In this document: piece by piece, positions 7,727-17,134 of the stretch
Layout of the letters: each line of letters begins with the position of its first letter
Position numbering within the stretch: position 1 is the first letter of the stretch
NCBI RefSeq assembly: GCF_000203915.1
Contig: NC_008391.1
Location: forward strand, 2,480,001-2,544,000
Reading direction: 5' to 3'
DNA from: Burkholderia ambifaria AMMD
GTDB taxonomy: Bacteria; Pseudomonadota; Gammaproteobacteria; Burkholderiales; Burkholderiaceae
DNA: 64,000 nucleotides
Translations under genes and position numbers: made by a program
The notes under the pieces: generated by a model
Told to the model about the DNA's origin: nothing
Databases searched by the model: none
Seen by the model: only the letters and a program-made list of their open reading frames with translations

Positions 7727-8647
7727 TCATCCACCCAGCTCCCTCGCCAGATAGTCCACGAACGCGCGTATCCGCGCGGACATCTGATGCCGTTGCGCAT
7801 ACACCGCGTAAATATCTGCAGCCGGCGTCTCGTAATCGGGCAGCACGACGACGAGGCGCCCGTCGGCCAGGTAGTCGCGGATATCCCATTCCGCGCGCAT
7901 CAAAATCCCGTGCCCGTCGAGCGCCCACTTCACCGCGATCTCGCCGTCGTTCGTCGTCAGGTTGCCGTTGATCCGCACGGCCTCCGTGTTGCGCGCCGCG
8001 CCGCGTCCGCCCGTCAGCCGCCAGATCCCGTAGCCTTCATCGCCTTGCCGGATGCCGATGCAGTTGTGCCGCGTCAGCTCGTGCGGCGTGCCCGGTGTCC
8101 CGTGTCGAGCGAGATACGCGGGCGCCGCGCACAGCAACCGGCGGTTCGGTGCGAGCCGCCGCGCGACGACGCGCGTGTCGGGCGGCTCGCCGAAGCGGAT
8201 GCACACGTCGAACGCGTCATCCGTCAGCGGCGGCGGCATCACCGACAGCTGCAACTGCACCGACACTTCCGGATAGCGCGCGACGAAGCGCGAGATCGCC
8301 GGGCCGACGTGGCTGCGCCCGAAGCCGAGCGTCGCGTTCACGCGCAGCAGCCCCTTCGGCCGCTGTTTCGCACTACCGAGCAATTCGCCCAGTTCGTCCA
8401 TCTGATCGAGGATCCGGCGGGCGTAGTCGAGATACACGTCGCCTTCGGGCGTCAGCATCATGCGCCGTGTCGTGCGGTTGACGAGCGTCACGCCCGCGCG
8501 GCGCTCCATCTGCGTGAGCCGCTTGCTGACGGCCGCCGCGGTCAGCCCGAGTTCGCGCGCGGCCGCGCTCAGGCTGCCCGACGCGGCCAGCGTCGAGAAG
8601 AAGCCGAGATCGGCCGGCTGGACGGTATCCGCCATGACGGGATTCAT
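7727..8647 (-). CDS. LysR-type transcriptional regulator (DmlR-like)
   Basis: The 306-aa product has the N-terminal winged HTH (about 10-70, with SLSAAARELGLTAAAVSKRL) and a LysR substrate-binding domain from about 95. The pattern ARRLAPNRRLLCAAPAYLAR followed by HNCIGI is typical of the DmlR/AaeR-like subgroup. It is divergent from the tartrate/malate-type dehydrogenase gene with about 95 bases between the starts, so it probably controls that gene, as DmlR controls dmlA in E. coli. A second in-frame ATG at residue 5 could be the real start; neither has a clear ribosome binding site. Confidence 0.88.
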   Translation of the reverse strand: MNPVMADTVQPADLGFFSTLAASGSLSAAARELGLTAAAVSKRLTQMERRAGVTLVNRTTRRMMLTPEGDVYLDYARRILDQMDELGELLGSAKQRPKGLLRVNATLGFGRSHVGPAISRFVARYPEVSVQLQLSVMPPPLTDDAFDVCIRFGEPPDTRVVARRLAPNRRLLCAAPAYLARHGTPGTPHELTRHNCIGIRQGDEGYGIWRLTGGRGAARNTEAVRINGNLTTNDGEIAVKWALDGHGILMRAEWDIRDYLADGRLVVVLPDYETPAADIYAVYAQRHQMSARIRAFVDYLARELGG

Positions 8648-8743
8648 GAATCAAAGTTAAAGATGGTTTGAGTCTAGCACCGGTTCCCGTACTGCCGGTT
8701 CGGTAAAGTGCATTCACGCTTACGATCAATCGAGGATGTCAGC

Positions 8744-9826
8744 ATGAAGACCTACCGTATCGCGACCATTCCCGGCGACGGCATCGGCAAGGAAGTGGTG
8801 CCGGCCGGCAAGCAGCTGCTGGAAGCGCTGGCCCGCGGCAGCGACCGCTTTGCGTTCGAGTTCGAGGATTTCGACTGGGGCGCCGATTACTATCGCCAGC
8901 ACGGCGCGATGATGCCGGCCGACGGCCTCGACGCGCTGCGGGGCAAGGACGCGATCCTGTTCGGCTCGGCGGGCGACCCCGACGTGCCCGACCACGTGAC
9001 GCTGTGGGGCCTGCGCCTGAAGATTTGCCAGGGCTTCGACCAGTACGCGAACGTGCGCCCGACGCGCATCCTGCCCGGCATCGACGCGCCGCTGAAGCGC
9101 TGCGGGCCGGACGACCTGAACTGGGTGATCGTGCGCGAGAACTCGGAGGGCGAATACGCGGGCGTCGGCGGCCGCGTGCACCAAGGGCATCCGATCGAGG
9201 CCGCGACCGACGTGTCGATCCTCACGCGCGCCGGCGTCGAACGCATCATGCGTTTCGCGTTCCGGCTCGCGCAGTCGCGTCCGCGCAAGCTGCTGACCGT
9301 CATCACGAAGAGCAACGCGCAGCGTCACGCGATGGTGATGTGGGACGAGATCGCGAAGCAGGTCGCGCAGGAATTCCCCGACGTCACGTGGGACAAGGAA
9401 CTCGTCGACGCCGCGACCGCGCGCATGGTGAACCGCCCGGCGTCGCTCGACACGATCGTCGCGACGAACCTGCACGCGGACATCCTCAGCGATCTCGCCG
9501 CCGCGCTCGCCGGCAGCCTCGGCATCGCGCCGACCGGCAACATCGATCCCGAGCGCCGCTATCCGTCGATGTTCGAGCCGATCCACGGCTCCGCGTTCGA
9601 CATCATGGGCAAGGGCCTCGCGAATCCGGTCGGCACGTTCTGGTCGGTCGTGATGCTGCTCGAGCATCTCGGCGAGACGGACGCCGCCGCGCGCGTGATG
9701 CAGGCGATCGAGGCCGTCACGGCGGACGCGTCGCTGCATACGCGCGACCTCGGCGGCAGCGCGAGTACCGCGCAGGTGACGGCGGCCGTCTGCGAGCGCG
9801 TCGCGAACGCGGCGGTCGTCGCCTGA
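8744..9826 (+). CDS. Tartrate dehydrogenase / D-malate dehydrogenase family enzyme
   Basis: The 360-aa product belongs to the isocitrate/isopropylmalate dehydrogenase family, TtuC/DmlA branch. These enzymes oxidise and decarboxylate D-malate, or act on tartrate, using NAD+ and a divalent metal. Visible motifs: IATIPGDGIGKEV at the N-terminus, the substrate-loop arginines in LRLKICQGFDQYANVRP, the catalytic-Lys region VITKSNAQRH, the metal-binding TNLHADILSDLAA, and EPIHGSAFDIMGK for the dinucleotide. The start is the ATG after AGGATGTCAGC. A LysR gene is divergent upstream and an MFS transporter follows 193 bases downstream, forming a plausible dicarboxylate uptake-and-oxidation unit. Confidence 0.9.
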   Translation: MKTYRIATIPGDGIGKEVVPAGKQLLEALARGSDRFAFEFEDFDWGADYYRQHGAMMPADGLDALRGKDAILFGSAGDPDVPDHVTLWGLRLKICQGFDQYANVRPTRILPGIDAPLKRCGPDDLNWVIVRENSEGEYAGVGGRVHQGHPIEAATDVSILTRAGVERIMRFAFRLAQSRPRKLLTVITKSNAQRHAMVMWDEIAKQVAQEFPDVTWDKELVDAATARMVNRPASLDTIVATNLHADILSDLAAALAGSLGIAPTGNIDPERRYPSMFEPIHGSAFDIMGKGLANPVGTFWSVVMLLEHLGETDAAARVMQAIEAVTADASLHTRDLGGSASTAQVTAAVCERVANAAVVA

Positions 9827-10019
9827 CGGTAACGAGGACGGCAACGGCCGCGCGCGTGCGCAGCCGTTCGCCGTCGGTTCACCGTCCCTGAATTTTCTGC
9901 CTGCGACTCGCGCATTCGACGCGAGCCGGGCGCCGGTGCGCACGCGTCGTCGTGACACCGGCCGGCACCCACCGGGCACGCGCGCACTGCGCACGGCTCG
10001 ACCTCCAAGGAGGAGACAC

Positions 10020-11330
10020 ATGCAAGCGGATCTTGAAACCCGTGTCGCGCGCAAACTGATGTGGCGCATCATTCCGTTCGTGATGCTGCTTTACTTCGTC
10101 AGCTTTCTCGATCGCGTCAACGTCGGCTTCGCGGCGATGACGATGAACAAGGCGATCGGCCTGTCGCCGACCGCGTTCGGATTCGGCGGCGGCCTGTTCT
10201 TCATCGGCTACTTTCTGTTCGAAGTGCCAAGCAATCTGATTCTCCACCGCGTCGGCGCACGCATCTGGATCGCGCGCGTGATGATCACGTGGGGCATCGT
10301 GTCCGCGGTGTCTGCGTTCGCGGCCGGCCCGACGAGCTTCTACGTGCTGCGCTTCCTGCTCGGCATGGCGGAAGCCGGATTCTTCCCCGGCATCATCCTG
10401 TACCTGAGCCTGTGGTTTCCGGCGAAGCAGCGCGCGGTGGCCGCCGCGTGGTTCATGGCGGCCGCGCCGATCTCCACGGCGATCGGCGCGCCGCTGTCGG
10501 GCGCGATCATGCAGATGCCGCCGATGTTCGGGCTCGCCGACTGGCAGATGCTGTACATCATCGAAGCGCTGCCGGCGGTCTTGCTCGGCTTCGTCGTGCT
10601 GAAGTGCCTGACCGATTCGCCGTCGAAGGCCGCGTGGCTGCGGCCCGACGAGCGCGACTGGCTGATCGCGAAGCTGAAGACGGAAGCCGACGCGCGCCAC
10701 ACGCATGCCGGGCATACGGCCGGCGCGTGGCAGGCGCTGCGCGACCCGCGCGTGCTGGCGCTCGCGCTGATCTACTTCGGCACGTCGGCGGGGCTCTACA
10801 CGCTCGGCCTGTGGGCGCCGCTGATGGTCAAGCAATTCGGCTTCACCGCGTTGCAGACGGGCTTGCTCACCGGCATCCCGAGCGTCGCGGCAGTCGTTGC
10901 GATGATCGTCTGGGCGCGGGATTCGGATCGCACCGGCGAGCGCACGTGGCACGTCGTGATTCCGTGCGTGCTGGCCTGCGTCGGCTTCGTGTTCGCGGGG
11001 CAGGCGAGCACGGCGCTCCTGACCGTGCTCGCGCTGGTCGTCGTCAACATCGGGATCAGCGCCGCGAAGGCGCCGCTGTGGGCGATGCCGAGCGCGTTCC
11101 TGTCAGGCGCGGGGGCGGCCGCGGGGATCGCGATGATCAACTCGATCGGCAACCTCGGCGGTTTCGTCGGGCCGTTCGCGATCGGCTGGCTCAAGCATGT
11201 GACGGGCGGGTATGCGGCCGGGCTGTACGTGGTGGCGGGCACGCTCGCGGTGTCGGCGGTCGTTACGCTGATGCTCAGTCGCAAGGAGGCGAGGGCGCAG
11301 GTCATGACGGGAGCGCAGCAGCATCATTGA
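10020..11330 (+). CDS. MFS transporter, anion:cation symporter family (tartrate/dicarboxylate type)
   Basis: The 436-aa product starts MQADLETRVARKLMWRIIPF behind a strong AAGGAGGAG ribosome binding site. Family signatures are YFVSFLDRVNVGFAAMTMNK in helix 1, FFIGYFLFEVPSN in helix 2 and GMAEAGFFPG in helix 4, with about 12 helices in all. ACS-family members import phthalate, tartrate, glucarate and similar organic anions with protons. Its position after the tartrate/malate-type dehydrogenase suggests it imports that enzyme's substrate; that is inference from context. Confidence 0.9.
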   Translation: MQADLETRVARKLMWRIIPFVMLLYFVSFLDRVNVGFAAMTMNKAIGLSPTAFGFGGGLFFIGYFLFEVPSNLILHRVGARIWIARVMITWGIVSAVSAFAAGPTSFYVLRFLLGMAEAGFFPGIILYLSLWFPAKQRAVAAAWFMAAAPISTAIGAPLSGAIMQMPPMFGLADWQMLYIIEALPAVLLGFVVLKCLTDSPSKAAWLRPDERDWLIAKLKTEADARHTHAGHTAGAWQALRDPRVLALALIYFGTSAGLYTLGLWAPLMVKQFGFTALQTGLLTGIPSVAAVVAMIVWARDSDRTGERTWHVVIPCVLACVGFVFAGQASTALLTVLALVVVNIGISAAKAPLWAMPSAFLSGAGAAAGIAMINSIGNLGGFVGPFAIGWLKHVTGGYAAGLYVVAGTLAVSAVVTLMLSRKEARAQVMTGAQQHH

Positions 11331-11366
11331 AGGCTGCGCGCGTGCATTCGCCGGTTCGGGCATGTG

Positions 11367-11663
11367 TTACGCGTTGAACCAGAACCACAGGCCCGGGATG
11401 CTCAGCAGAAGGTGCAGCGGGAGCGCGATGCGGAATGAAGTTTCCGGACGCTGGTCCGGTTTCGACGTGTGGGCCACGAGACAACCGACGCCGACGGCTA
11501 GCGCCAGGACGGAGACAGTGGCCATGCTCCGCAGGCCGAAGCCGAGAACGCCGACACCTGCGTAAGGATCGGTCATCGAGTTGGCATAGCCGTAGCACAT
11601 CACCAGCGCGACGATTTCAATGACCGCGAGCCACGCGAGAAGAGAGCCGAGTCGTGTTGTCAT
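11367..11663 (-). CDS. Small hydrophobic membrane protein of unknown function
   Basis: The 98-aa product starts MTTRLGSLLAWLAVIEIVAL and has about three membrane helices (5-25, 36-60, 74-95). The open frame extends upstream to 11759, but that part is Arg-rich and unlike protein. No family was recognised. It converges on the MFS gene with 36 bases between stops. Its codon use is less extreme than that of its neighbours. Confidence 0.6.
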   Translation of the reverse strand: MTTRLGSLLAWLAVIEIVALVMCYGYANSMTDPYAGVGVLGFGLRSMATVSVLALAVGVGCLVAHTSKPDQRPETSFRIALPLHLLLSIPGLWFWFNA

Positions 11664-11930
11664 GTTGTTTCGGGTGTCGTTCCAGGTTGGCGAAAAGCCT
11701 CGAGGATACACGGCGTGACGACGTCCCCGGCTACGGCGCGATCGAAGCGGGCGCGTCAATGGGCGGGAAGCGCCACACGGCGAGGCCGTTCACGTGGATG
11801 ACGGTGCGAGGCGCAGGTCGTTCGAGAAACCCTGGGCGCAAGCTCGATCGGAATCCTGCATTGTCTTCGGAGTGAAATGTTTTTGTAATCTACGGGGCGG
11901 CGCGACTGGAAGAAATATTCAATAAAGCAC
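11664..11930. other. Upstream part of the intergenic region before the TPS locus
   Basis: The roughly 400-base gap continues into the repeat and promoter beginning at 11931. Its left part holds no convincing gene; short frames are Arg-rich shadows. The DNA becomes AT-richer from about 11870 toward the promoter. Confidence 0.5.
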
Positions 11931-12160
11931 CCTAAAGAAAGGGCGGGGGCTTGCCGTTACCCTTCCTCGGTAGTTCATAAAAGTCTTACTAAATAAAGCA
12001 GTACAACCACACGACCAAATAACCGAGGATGCACGGCCGGCGAAGCCGCGTGCTTGATCAGAAGATGGGACGCACCGATTCGAAGGGGCGCGTGGGCATC
12101 GGGAGCCGGCGCGTACTGTGCTTTTGCCTGGCCGCGGCGGGACTGCTGCCGCATTGCGCG
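11931..12160 (+). repeat. Direct repeat, left copy (promoter, leader and signal-peptide region)
   Basis: This stretch matches 30971-31200 in the same orientation, by eye at roughly 75-80% identity. Shared blocks are the CCTAAAGAAA promoter segment, GCCGTTACC with CTTCCTCGGTAG, ACCACACGACC followed by ATAACCGAGG, CGGCCGGCGAAGCCG, TCAGAAGATGGGA, and the start of the signal peptide coding region. The two copies bound the whole TPS/CDI locus, about 19 kb apart. Confidence 0.8.
11933..11960 (+). promoter_or_regulatory. Sigma-28 (FliA)-like promoter upstream of tpsA-like gene
   Basis: TAAAGAAA (11933-11940) and GCCGTTAC (11953-11960) resemble the FliA consensus TAAAGTTT-N11-GCCGATAA. The spacing is 12 here, one over optimum. 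The second copy of the repeat has the same elements at the optimal spacing of 11. Conservation of both boxes while the spacer sequence differs supports function. Confidence 0.5.
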
Positions 12161-14221
12161 GCCGCTGCGGGCATCGTCCCGGACGGCGGCACGCCGACGA
12201 GCGTGTCGAACGCGCCGAATGGCCGGCAGCTCGTGAATCTCGCGCCGGCTGTCGCCGGCGTATCGAACAACACGTATTCGTCGTTCAACGTGACGACCGC
12301 CGGCGCAACGCTGAACAACGCCGGCATCAACGCGCGCACGATCGTCAACCAGGTGACGAGCACGAACCGGAGCCTGATCGAAGGCGAAATCGCCGTGGCG
12401 GGGCCGCGCGCGAACGTCGTGCTCGCCAACCCGAACGGCATTACGGTCAACGGTGGATCGTTCGTCAATACCGGGCACGTGGCGCTGTCCACTGGCAATG
12501 TGACCTTCAACGACCTGCAGATCGCGCCCGGCGTCATTCAGCGCAACGTCGTGCTCGATACGTCGACCGGCACGATCGTCGTCGGTCCGGGCGGCTTGGC
12601 CGGTGCGTTGATCGGGCTGGATTTGATCGCGAAGAACATCGTCGTCGACGGTCCGATCAACAACACGTTCTCGTCCGCGACCGCCGGCGCGCGCCTGCTC
12701 GCCGGCCGCAGTCGCGTCGAGCTGAACACGGGGCTGTCGCCGAACGACAACGCCAACGACTGGCTCTCGCGCAGTGCGACCACGGATCCGGACACCGCAT
12801 CGTCCTACGCGATCGACATCACCGCCGCGGGCAGCGTGACGAGCGGCCGCGTGCAGTTGATTGTCACGGACCGCGGCCCCGGTGTGCGCAGTGCCGGCGC
12901 GATGAATGCGTCGCTCGGTGATTTCACGCTGGCATCGAACGGCAACGTCGAGATGTCGCATGCGAAGATCGGCGTCGCGCGCGACCTCGACGTTACCGTG
13001 CAGGGCGGCATCGCGCTGAACGACACCGAAATGAAGTCGACCGGTGGCCACGCGAATTTGTCCGCCGCCGATGCGATCGCGTTGACCGGCAGCAGCCTGA
13101 TGGCTTCGGGCAGCATAAAGCTGAATGGCACGCGGATCGCGCTGACGCCCGACGATGCGATGAAGGGTGCCACCGTGGCGTCGACGCAAAGCGGCGTCGT
13201 GCTCAAGAGCGCGGCGGACATCGTGAACATCGGCTCGCTCGTGCAGGGGCAGACCGCGATCGACGGGGATTCGGATTCGGCCGGCGCGGTGACACTGAAT
13301 GCGGCGGGGCGCATTCTGAATCAGTCGCTGCCGCAGACGCAGATCGGCATTCTGTTCGGCGTGCAAGGCGACGTGTCGCTGACCGCGGGTGCCGATGTCG
13401 TCAATCAGAATGCACGGATCCTGTCGAACCGCAACGTTTCGATCGACGCGGGCGGTGACCTGCAGAACATCGTCGACCACAGCACCGGCGTGCGGAATGG
13501 TGCGGTGGTCGGCTTCTCCGACCAGGGCGGCCGCTTCCTGTTCCTCAAGCATCGTAGTGACGGATTCACCGTCGATTACGGCGGGCTCGACGACGCATCG
13601 AAGCTCGCGTACATCACGGCCGACGCGGGGAATGTATCGGTGCGTGCCGCGAACGTGACGAATATCGGCGGGTCGATCCTGTCGAATGGCGGCGCAATCG
13701 ACATCGCCGCGCGTGACAACATCCTCACGCAGGCCATTTTCACCGGGCAGGCATCGTACCGACGCTCGTGCTTCGTGTTCTGCCGCGCGAGCGCATCGTC
13801 GAGCGTGCAGGCGTTCGGCGGCGTGATCGAGGCCCAGTCCGACATTCAGCTGAAGGCCGGCACGCAGATCACGAACACTGGTGGAACGGTGCTCGCGCTC
13901 GGCGCACTGACGCTCGACGCGCCGAAAACGCTCGCGCAGGGCGTGCCGGGCTACACCGTGATCAACCGCAACCACGACCTGAAGGCATGGTTCGGCAATC
14001 GCTGGGCGGCCATTTATGCAGCCGACACCGGTGGCGTTTTCACTGGCGGAACCGGCAAGGTACGCCTGACTGGTGAGGCCGATATCGACGGCGGCGCGTA
14101 CAGCGCGCCCGACGGGGCGGCGGCGGCGGGCGGCATCGTGACGATCCGGCCGCCCCATCGCGATCTCGTGACGGTCGGCAACCGCAATCACATGGGGCTC
14201 GTGTCTTGGTTCGGTCTGTGA
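12065..14221 (+). CDS. TpsA-like exoprotein with N-terminal two-partner secretion domain
   Basis: The 718-aa product has a signal peptide (cleavage likely after about residue 35, HCAAAA) and a filamentous-haemagglutinin-type TPS domain (about 40-290). The TPS domain includes ARTIVNQVTSTNRSLIEGEI and the hallmark ANPNGI at 121-126. After it come short beta-helix repeats up to a brief C-terminus (LVSWFGL). There is no toxin or pretoxin domain and it is far shorter than typical adhesins. A Cys pair (CFVFC) lies near residue 577. Start choice: the ATG at 12065 is conserved in the duplicated copy at 31107, whereas the upstream ATG at 12029 is not. The stop overlaps the tpsB start (TGATG), so the two are translationally coupled. 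It is probably exported through that TpsB. Confidence 0.85.
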   Translation: MGRTDSKGRVGIGSRRVLCFCLAAAGLLPHCAAAAGIVPDGGTPTSVSNAPNGRQLVNLAPAVAGVSNNTYSSFNVTTAGATLNNAGINARTIVNQVTSTNRSLIEGEIAVAGPRANVVLANPNGITVNGGSFVNTGHVALSTGNVTFNDLQIAPGVIQRNVVLDTSTGTIVVGPGGLAGALIGLDLIAKNIVVDGPINNTFSSATAGARLLAGRSRVELNTGLSPNDNANDWLSRSATTDPDTASSYAIDITAAGSVTSGRVQLIVTDRGPGVRSAGAMNASLGDFTLASNGNVEMSHAKIGVARDLDVTVQGGIALNDTEMKSTGGHANLSAADAIALTGSSLMASGSIKLNGTRIALTPDDAMKGATVASTQSGVVLKSAADIVNIGSLVQGQTAIDGDSDSAGAVTLNAAGRILNQSLPQTQIGILFGVQGDVSLTAGADVVNQNARILSNRNVSIDAGGDLQNIVDHSTGVRNGAVVGFSDQGGRFLFLKHRSDGFTVDYGGLDDASKLAYITADAGNVSVRAANVTNIGGSILSNGGAIDIAARDNILTQAIFTGQASYRRSCFVFCRASASSSVQAFGGVIEAQSDIQLKAGTQITNTGGTVLALGALTLDAPKTLAQGVPGYTVINRNHDLKAWFGNRWAAIYAADTGGVFTGGTGKVRLTGEADIDGGAYSAPDGAAAAGGIVTIRPPHRDLVTVGNRNHMGLVSWFGL

Positions 14222-16047
14222 TGTCGCGCGCGCGGCTCCGCATTGCCGCACCACTCGCGCTGGCAATCGGCGCGACGTCGCCGTGTGCGTATGCGCAGCT
14301 CGCGGGTGCACTGCCGGCCGGCCCGCTGCCCGGTCTCGGCCCGGTGCCGTCCGGCTTCGCGGTGCCGCGTGCGGAGCAGGATCCCGCGCAGCGTTTGCTG
14401 CAGGAGCAGCGCGATAGACAGCGCCGCGACGAGATTGCGCAACCGCCGGCACAGATCGCGTTGCCCGAGCAACCGGCGATGCCGGATCTGCCGCAGGGCG
14501 CCGACATCGAGACGCTGCCGGACATCGCGCCGACCTTCGCGATCGATCGAATCGAATTCACCGGCGACACGATACTCGGGCAGCCGGAACTGGACCGCAT
14601 CGCGGCGCCGTTCATCGGCAAGCAGCTCGGACGCAACCGCATCAACCTGCTGCTGCGCCGGCTGACCGAAGCATTCATCGCGCGCGGCTACATCACGACG
14701 CGTGCGTATCTCGGCCCGCAGAATCTCGCGTCAGGCACGCTGAAGATCAATCTCGTGGCCGGGCGCGTGGCCGCGCTGACGCTGAACGGCAAGCCATTGC
14801 GGCCGCGCGATCCGGACGAGAAGTGGTACGAAGTGCGGGGCGGTGGGCTACTGACGGAAGCCGGCACCGCATGGGCATTCGCGAGCGCGCCGGGCGACGT
14901 GCTGCGCCTGCCCGACCTCGAACAGGGCGTCGATCAGATCAACCGGCTGCGGCGCAATCAGGCTGAAATCCGGATTCTGCCCGGCGAAGCACCGGGCGAT
15001 TCGATCGTCGCGATTTCGAACCGCTACGGCGATCGGCTTCATTACGATTTCGGCATCGACAACTACGGCAGCTCGCAGACAGGTACGACGCGCTATCGCG
15101 CCGGTGTCGAAGCCGACAACGTGATCGGACTGCAGGAGTCGTTGTCGTTCAGCTACGTCTGCACGACCGACACGAATGCGGTCGTGTTTTCCGCAGCGGT
15201 GCCATACGGGTATCAGACCTTCAGCTACACGGCGTCGATGTCCGAGTACCAGCAGGCGATCGGCGACGTCGCGCTGCTCGCGGGGCGCACGTTCAGCCAG
15301 ATGCTCGGCTGGAACGACGTGCTGGTGCGGTCGCCGCGCGGGCGCATGAGCATCGACGTGACGCTCAACAAGCTGCGCACCGAGCGCGACGTCAACGGCA
15401 TTCCGTTGTCGCCGCAGAACCTGACGGTGCTGCGCGTCGCTCTGAACGGGTTGTCCCGCTTCGTCATGCGCGATCAGGGTGCGGCAGCGACATGGGATAT
15501 CGGCGTATCGCAGGGCTTGCCGTGGCTTGCGGCCAACCACGACGCATCCGAGATCGGCATCGACGACGCGCACAGTCAGTTCACGAAGCTCGATGCCACC
15601 GGCACGCTGCAATTCGCGCTCGGCAATCTGGCCGGATCCGCGTGGGCCTATCGCGGCACGCTGCGCGCGCAGTACAGCCGCGTTGCGCTGTTCGGCAACG
15701 AGCAGATCTTTCTCGGTGGCATGGGCTCGGTCCGCGGGTTTACCGAAGGCGGGATCGCGGGCGACAGCGGCGCGTTCGTGCGCAACGAGCTGGCCTGGCA
15801 AAACGTGCCCGCATGGCATGACGCACGCATCGAGCCGTACGTATTTCTCGATGGCGGAAAAACGCACCTGAACGCGCAGGGCGGCTGGCCGTCGCTGGTC
15901 GGCACGGGCGTCGGCACGCGCGCGCAATGGCGCCTGAAAGGTGGGACCGTGTCGGCCGAAGTGCTGGTCGGGCAGGCGCTGGCGCAACCCGCCGCACTCG
16001 GCAAGAAGGCAACCGTGCTGCTGGCAACACTCAACTGGACGGACTGA
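14221..16047 (+). CDS. TpsB outer-membrane transporter (FhaC/ShlB/CdiB family)
   Basis: The 608-aa product has a signal peptide cleaved near residue 25 (CAYA/QLAG), a Pro-rich linker with an N-terminal helix region (EQDPAQRLLQEQRDRQRR), POTRA domains from about 100 to 250 (FAIDRIEFTGDTILGQPEL...), and a C-terminal 16-strand barrel. The L6 loop tetrad VRGF lies at 504-507, as in FhaC. It threads TpsA proteins with an N-terminal TPS domain across the outer membrane. Only one TpsB gene is visible for two TpsA-type proteins (12065 and 17135), so it may serve both. It overlaps its neighbours at both ends (TGATG upstream; near-overlap downstream). Confidence 0.93.
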   Translation: MSRARLRIAAPLALAIGATSPCAYAQLAGALPAGPLPGLGPVPSGFAVPRAEQDPAQRLLQEQRDRQRRDEIAQPPAQIALPEQPAMPDLPQGADIETLPDIAPTFAIDRIEFTGDTILGQPELDRIAAPFIGKQLGRNRINLLLRRLTEAFIARGYITTRAYLGPQNLASGTLKINLVAGRVAALTLNGKPLRPRDPDEKWYEVRGGGLLTEAGTAWAFASAPGDVLRLPDLEQGVDQINRLRRNQAEIRILPGEAPGDSIVAISNRYGDRLHYDFGIDNYGSSQTGTTRYRAGVEADNVIGLQESLSFSYVCTTDTNAVVFSAAVPYGYQTFSYTASMSEYQQAIGDVALLAGRTFSQMLGWNDVLVRSPRGRMSIDVTLNKLRTERDVNGIPLSPQNLTVLRVALNGLSRFVMRDQGAAATWDIGVSQGLPWLAANHDASEIGIDDAHSQFTKLDATGTLQFALGNLAGSAWAYRGTLRAQYSRVALFGNEQIFLGGMGSVRGFTEGGIAGDSGAFVRNELAWQNVPAWHDARIEPYVFLDGGKTHLNAQGGWPSLVGTGVGTRAQWRLKGGTVSAEVLVGQALAQPAALGKKATVLLATLNWTD

Positions 16048-16058
16048 TGGAGAACCTC

Positions 16059-16979
16059 ATGAATCGCCTGTCGAACGGTCGCGAGATCGCGATGCAATCG
16101 AACCTGCCGGCGCGCATCCGCAAGATCAGCGTCGCACTCGTCGCGGCGGCGCTGTGCGGCGCCTTGGCACCACATGCATACGCGCTGAACAAAGCGGCGA
16201 AGAAGCCCGCCGACGCGACCGCCGCGCTCCCAGCCGACGCGGTGGGGAGCGTGAACGGCGTGCCGATCACGCAAGCGCAGGTCGACGAAGCGGTACGCCT
16301 GTCGAAGGCGCCCGATACGCCGGCGCTGCGCGCGGCACTGAAGAATCAGCTGATCGCCCGCGAGCTGTTTCGCCAGGCGGCGCTGAAGCAGCACTACGAC
16401 ACGAAGCCGCAGGTCGTCGCCGCGGTCGAGCAGGCGAAGGCGCTCGCGATGACGCAGGCGTATTTGCGGGATCAGGTCAAGCCGGTGCCGGTCACGGATG
16501 CGGACGTCAAGGCACGCTACGACGCGATCGTCGCGACGCTCGGCGAGAACGAATACAAGCCGAGCGTGATCGCTGTCAACGATGCGGACACTGCCAAACA
16601 AATCATCGCGCGGCTCAGAAAGGGCGAGGACTTCGGCGCGCTCGCGCGGGAGTTCAGCAAGGGGCCGTCGGCAGCACAGAGCGGTGCGCTGAACTGGATC
16701 TCGTTCAAGACGCCGATCGAGGCCGGTCATACGCAGAACTGGCCGCAGCAGCTCGCCGAGGCGCTCGTCAAACTGCCGCAGGGTGGCCTCACGCGCGAGC
16801 CAGTGCAGATCGGCGACATGTACTGGATCGTGCGCGCTGACGACAAGCGGCAGACGCAGGTGCCGACATTCGATCAGGCGAAGGACACGCTGCGGCAGCA
16901 ACTCGAGCAGGTCGCGGTGGAGAAGGCGACCGCCCAGGTGGTCGCGGACTTGATCCGCAACGCGCGCATCCAGCAGTAG
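16059..16979 (+). CDS. Periplasmic parvulin-type peptidyl-prolyl isomerase
   Basis: The 306-aa product has a signal peptide (cleavage near residue 42, after HAYA), an N-terminal SurA/PrsA-like chaperone region (about 60-160) and a PpiC/parvulin domain (about 167-262, with FGALAREFSKGPSAAQSGALNW). It should fold or hold open secretion substrates in the periplasm. In Bordetella, the parvulin Par27 is known to chaperone FhaB. Encoded between tpsB and the giant exoprotein gene, this one is plausibly dedicated to TpsA export. A GGAG ribosome binding site lies 6 bases before this ATG; an alternative ATG at 16047 overlaps the tpsB stop. Confidence 0.9.
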   Translation: MNRLSNGREIAMQSNLPARIRKISVALVAAALCGALAPHAYALNKAAKKPADATAALPADAVGSVNGVPITQAQVDEAVRLSKAPDTPALRAALKNQLIARELFRQAALKQHYDTKPQVVAAVEQAKALAMTQAYLRDQVKPVPVTDADVKARYDAIVATLGENEYKPSVIAVNDADTAKQIIARLRKGEDFGALAREFSKGPSAAQSGALNWISFKTPIEAGHTQNWPQQLAEALVKLPQGGLTREPVQIGDMYWIVRADDKRQTQVPTFDQAKDTLRQQLEQVAVEKATAQVVADLIRNARIQQ

Positions 16980-17037
16980 GCAGCAAACGACAAGTAGCAC
17001 GCAGCAGCGTCGGACGACGATCCGGCGAACACGCATG

Positions 17038-17066
17038 CGATGCCGGGCGGGGAAATCCCGGCATCG
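17038..17066 (+). other. Strong stem-loop between the parvulin gene and the giant exoprotein gene
   Basis: A perfect 10-bp stem (CGATGCCGGG / CCCGGCATCG) encloses a 9-base loop. There is no U-tract, so it is not a clear terminator. It could stabilise upstream mRNA or set relative expression between tpsB-parvulin and the 11.9-kb gene. Confidence 0.5.
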
Positions 17067-17134
17067 TGCGGCGCCACGGTCGGCCGGCCGATGGCGTTCG
17101 GCGCGGAGCCATAAAACGAAGCGAACAACAGAAG

